Source: NORP110 sp051251595
Lineage (GTDB): Bacteria > Pseudomonadota > Alphaproteobacteria > Rhodobacterales > Rhodobacteraceae
Length of the DNA: 64,000 bases
Assembly (NCBI GenBank): GCA_051251595.1
Contig: JBPOFA010000004.1
Location: 124,001-188,000, forward strand
Direction of reading: 5' to 3'
Shown: one piece after another, positions 61,325 to 64,000 of the stretch
Layout of the letters: every line of letters starts with the position of its first letter
How positions within the stretch are numbered: position 1 is the first letter of the stretch
Notes under the pieces: generated by a model
Told to the model about the DNA's origin: nothing
The model's database searches: none
Seen by the model: the letters and a program-made list of their open reading frames with translations, nothing else
Position numbers and translations under genes: made by a program

Positions 61325-63232
61325 ATGACTAGATTTGGTCGGTATCTCATTGCGCCTGTAGCGGGTGCGTTGATGACCACTGCCAGTTTTGCCCAAGGAA
61401 CAATGACTGACGTTGGAACGCCACGTTCCGAAACGATGGTTGTTCAGACGTTTGACGGCAAAGTTGCAAACCCAGAAGCACAAAACCCGATGATCTCATA
61501 CGCGATTTGGCGCGGGTTCCGTGAGTTGGGGTGGAGCTCTTTTTGGGAAATGGACACTGCAACGGGTGAATCTTATCCCGAGCTTGCAGATGGCATGCCT
61601 GAAGTTCTTAATGAGGAGCACACAAAGTTTCGCGTAAAGTTGCGCCCCGGGGTTTACTGGAGCGATGGTGTTGAGTTTACGACCGACGACGTCGTTTACA
61701 CCCTTGAAACTGCGTTCAAATATCGTGACCAGCTGACCCGCGTTGCGGCCTATGTCAACTATATCAAAAGCTGGAATCAGGTCGACAAATACACGATCGA
61801 ATTTGAAACCGTATTGCCGGCATATGATTTCGCAACGGCCATGGGTGTGTATTCATGGGGTGCGCGCTTTGTTCCGGTTCCAAAGCATGTCTTTGAACCT
61901 CAGGGCGACAATGTTGTTTCATTCCCGAACACCCCCGCTGTTACGCTTGGGCCATATAAGATCAAAGACTTTGATCCAAACGGGTTCTGGCAGCTCTGGG
62001 AACTTCGCGACGACTGGGAGCGTTCCGGCTGGGGCAATCTGGGTGAACCAAAAGCGAAATACGTTTTGTACAAAGACTTCGGTACAGAAGAAACGCGGTC
62101 TTTGGCTTTTGTTCAAAACCAGTACGACATCGATACATTCATGAGCCCGGATACAATCGAAGCTGCAAAGCGTCGGAATCCTGCGATTGAGACTTTTTCC
62201 AAGACGTTCCCATATCATGACATGAACGATGCATGTTCTTGGGGTGTCTATTTCAACCAGCAAAAAGCACCATACGACAACGCGGCTGTGCGTTGGGCCT
62301 TGGCCTTGTCAATCGATCTGGAACAGGTTGGCATGACAGCGCTAAGTGGCCAGTTCAAAGCGTCAGCATTGCCAATCGCTGCGACCCCGATTACCGAGCC
62401 GCTTTACTATGCGCCCATGGAATCCTGGCTGAATGAGCTGACTTTGGAAGATGGCTATAAGCCCTTCAATCCAGAGTTTGGGCAAAGCGTAGTCGCTGCA
62501 CTGCTAGAGCAGGGCGCTGACGAAGCCACATTGCCGACCGGCGATGCGGTGGCCCAGGGCTTTGGTATGGGCTGGTGGAAACATGACCCCGCAGAGGCAG
62601 AAAAACTGCTCGCCTCGGTTGGTATCAAGAAAGGCGACGACGGAATGTACGTCTTGCCTGATGGATCCCCTTGGGAATTGGACTTTGCAATTCCGGCCGA
62701 TTGGAACAAGGTTCTGCAGCGTGTTGGGTTCTCTGTTGCCGACAGCTGGCGCAAAGCAGGGTTCAACGTTTCAGCGCGTCAAGCTGATGGCGGTGAATTC
62801 CGGTCTACGCAAAACATCAACGCCAGAAACGAACTGCAGCTTAACTGGTCGAACTCTTGTGTGTTTAACTCCAACTGGCGCAACAACTGGGCACAGCTGC
62901 GGGAAGACAACGTAAAGCCGTTCGATTCCGATGAGCCGCTGAACGGGAACTTTCTTCGGGTTACGGATCAAAGCATCTTTGATCTGATTAAATCCAGTGC
63001 AAATCTGGAAACCACATCCGAAGAAAACCTGGAAGTTGGTCGGGAAATCACCCAGAAGCTGGTCGGGGACATGCAAGTCATCACTTTGATGAACATCCCA
63101 ACCACGATCCCAACCAATAGCACCTATTGGACGAATTACACCAAGCAGGATAATTTCTATGCTGCGCCTTACACATGGTGGAGCTCGTTCAAGAAGACTT
63201 TGGTTAACATAGAGCCAACAGGTCAGCAATAA
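61325..63232 (+). CDS. peptide-type ABC transporter substrate-binding protein, large form
   Basis: A 635-residue SBP_bac_5 protein with a signal peptide (ending near SFAQ, residue 24). VYWSDGVEFTTDDVVYTLETA and DYVNAA-type features mark the family; the length is larger than DppA (about 535) and closer to the big SBPs for sugars or glycosides. GGAGGA precedes ATG 61325; an upstream in-frame ATG at 61226 is not favoured. The second ABC system continues with the permease and runs off the window. Confidence 0.88.
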   Translation: MTRFGRYLIAPVAGALMTTASFAQGTMTDVGTPRSETMVVQTFDGKVANPEAQNPMISYAIWRGFRELGWSSFWEMDTATGESYPELADGMPEVLNEEHTKFRVKLRPGVYWSDGVEFTTDDVVYTLETAFKYRDQLTRVAAYVNYIKSWNQVDKYTIEFETVLPAYDFATAMGVYSWGARFVPVPKHVFEPQGDNVVSFPNTPAVTLGPYKIKDFDPNGFWQLWELRDDWERSGWGNLGEPKAKYVLYKDFGTEETRSLAFVQNQYDIDTFMSPDTIEAAKRRNPAIETFSKTFPYHDMNDACSWGVYFNQQKAPYDNAAVRWALALSIDLEQVGMTALSGQFKASALPIAATPITEPLYYAPMESWLNELTLEDGYKPFNPEFGQSVVAALLEQGADEATLPTGDAVAQGFGMGWWKHDPAEAEKLLASVGIKKGDDGMYVLPDGSPWELDFAIPADWNKVLQRVGFSVADSWRKAGFNVSARQADGGEFRSTQNINARNELQLNWSNSCVFNSNWRNNWAQLREDNVKPFDSDEPLNGNFLRVTDQSIFDLIKSSANLETTSEENLEVGREITQKLVGDMQVITLMNIPTTIPTNSTYWTNYTKQDNFYAAPYTWWSSFKKTLVNIEPTGQQ

Positions 63233-63245
63233 TTGACATGTTGTC

Positions 63246-63273
63246 GCGGGGCGGGCTTTGCTGTCCGCCCCGC
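63246..63273 (+). terminator. strong hairpin after the second binding-protein gene
   Basis: A perfect 9-bp stem GCGGGGCGG / CCGCCCCGC with a 10-base loop, followed by AGCTTTGTTC. It lies 13 bases after the stop and 31 before the permease start, so it is a partial terminator or stabiliser inside the operon. Confidence 0.7.
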
Positions 63274-63304
63274 AGCTTTGTTCTCATGAACTCAAGGACT
63301 TAAC

Positions 63305-64000
63305 ATGGGCGTACTTCAATACGTGGCAAAAAGACTGGCGTTGTATTTCGCGGTATTGCTCGTTGCTCTAACCATCACTTTTTTCTTGCCGCGTCTTATG
63401 CCGTCAAGCCCGATTGACGCCTATATCGGCCAGTTGCAAGCTGCGTCTAACGGCAGTTTGTCGACCGAAGCCATTGAAGATCTACGTGCAAATCTGGAAG
63501 AACTTTATGGGCTTAAGGGCAGCCTGTTTTCACAGTATGTCGGGTACATGAAACGCGTCGTCCTGCATTTCGATTTTGGACCTTCGTTTTCGTATTTTCC
63601 GCAATCCGTGTCCTCTATCATCATGAACGCCTTGCCCTGGACGCTGACCCTGCTTTTGACGACCACTTTCCTGGGGTGGATCCTGGGCAATCTGGTTGGC
63701 TTGGTCGCGGGGTATTTCCACGAACGAAAATTGGCGACCGTTTTGGAAATACTTGGGATCATGATCTACCCAATTCCGTATTATATTCTGGCGGTCACGG
63801 TTATCATGCTGTTCGCCTATATCTATCCGATTTTCCCATTGGCGCCGACATTCCCGACCGGGGCCATGTCTTTCGATAAGATCGGAACAGTCATTTACAA
63901 TGCGCTGCTGCCAGCCTTGACGTTGGTGCTGGCGCGGTTCGGTTGGGAAATTCTGACGATGAAGGCCTTGGCCATTGCCACCAAGGAAGAGCCATACGCC
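63305..64000 (+). CDS. ABC transporter permease (DppB-like), cut by the window edge
   Basis: An ATG at 63305 opens a frame with no stop through base 64000 (232 codons). It starts MGVLQYVAKRLALYFAVLLV, an N-terminal membrane segment, and contains LPRLMPSSPIDAYIGQL and LYGLKGSLFSQYVGYMKR, which fit the DppB/AppB family. Five hydrophobic segments are visible; the 3' end is missing. It is the permease partner of the upstream binding protein. Confidence 0.88.
   Translation, partial: MGVLQYVAKRLALYFAVLLVALTITFFLPRLMPSSPIDAYIGQLQAASNGSLSTEAIEDLRANLEELYGLKGSLFSQYVGYMKRVVLHFDFGPSFSYFPQSVSSIIMNALPWTLTLLLTTTFLGWILGNLVGLVAGYFHERKLATVLEILGIMIYPIPYYILAVTVIMLFAYIYPIFPLAPTFPTGAMSFDKIGTVIYNALLPALTLVLARFGWEILTMKALAIATKEEPYA

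Noticed and set aside
1..64000. tRNA, rRNA, CRISPR arrays, insertion sequences, prophage or plasmid functions
   Set aside because: No sequence with the needed structure, repeats or protein families was found by reading the window on both strands.

Overview
The window looks like chromosomal DNA from an alphaproteobacterium of the order Rhodobacterales (Roseobacter group or a close relative). The reasons are a ChrR-type anti-sigma factor next to an RpoE-like ECF sigma factor, moderately GC-rich coding sequence (judged by eye, not computed), dense operons with ATGA-type overlaps, and many catabolic genes with ABC importers typical of marine roseobacters. I see no rRNA, tRNA, CRISPR array, insertion sequence, integrase or phage gene. 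The last gene is cut by the window edge, and a short 5' end of another gene may run off the left edge.

Layout. (1) 1-5.9 kb: a minus-strand operon for membrane fatty-acid modification (FAD enzyme, DUF1365, cyclopropane-synthase-type methyltransferase, DUF3833, SDR) diverges from rpoE-chrR. Both directions carry a TGATC(C/T)-N18-TA promoter, so this resembles the singlet-oxygen regulon of Rhodobacter. A fasciclin-domain secreted protein follows. (2) 6.7-13 kb: xylulokinase, a ribose/xylose-type ABC importer and an alpha/beta-hydrolase; then an L,D-transpeptidase and an SDR. (3) 15.6-19.5 kb, minus strand: two ChaC-like gamma-glutamylcyclotransferases around an M19 dipeptidase, plus an MFS transporter; probably glutathione or gamma-glutamyl peptide breakdown. 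(4) 19.7-25.3 kb: glutaryl-CoA dehydrogenase, a family III CoA-transferase, a GntR/FCD regulator with a clear tandem palindromic operator, a GlcD-like FAD dehydrogenase and a secreted metallo-beta-lactamase-fold protein; probably glutarate/2-hydroxyglutarate use. (5) 25.3-31.7 kb: SDR, crotonase, MarR, feruloyl-CoA-synthase-like ligase, amidohydrolase and acyl-CoA dehydrogenase, behind a good promoter that overlaps a MarR-like palindrome; it matches a CoA-dependent beta-oxidative route for hydroxycinnamates.

(6) 31.7-42.9 kb is the most unusual part. A minus-strand operon of eight genes (CoA-transferase, SMP-30 lactonase, DapA-family lyase, three-subunit HcnABC-like dehydrogenase, SDR, unknown histidine-rich protein), with five consecutive 4-bp gene overlaps, diverges from a plus-strand operon (class III aminotransferase, beta-keto acid cleavage enzyme, two protocatechuate-3,4-dioxygenase-like subunits in alpha-beta order). 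The divergent promoters appear to share one -10 region. I do not recognise this gene combination as a described pathway. (7) 43.1-46.0 kb: a xylose-dehydrogenase-like SDR, an aldo/keto reductase and aldose 1-epimerase; then a cardiolipin synthase.

(8) 47.8-53.7 kb: a four-carbon acid sugar kinase with its GntR regulator, opposite an operon of PdxA-type dehydrogenase, DapA-family enzyme, iron alcohol dehydrogenase and a cytoplasmic sialidase-fold protein; probably threonate/erythronate-type acid-sugar use. (9) 54-64 kb: an EamA transporter, a complete peptide-type ABC importer, an SDR, and the start of a second peptide-type ABC importer that continues past the window. Three ABC operons in the window carry a stable hairpin directly after the binding-protein gene, which probably raises binding-protein expression relative to the membrane parts. 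Several genes appear to use TTG or GTG starts; these choices rest on ribosome binding sites and family lengths seen by eye.
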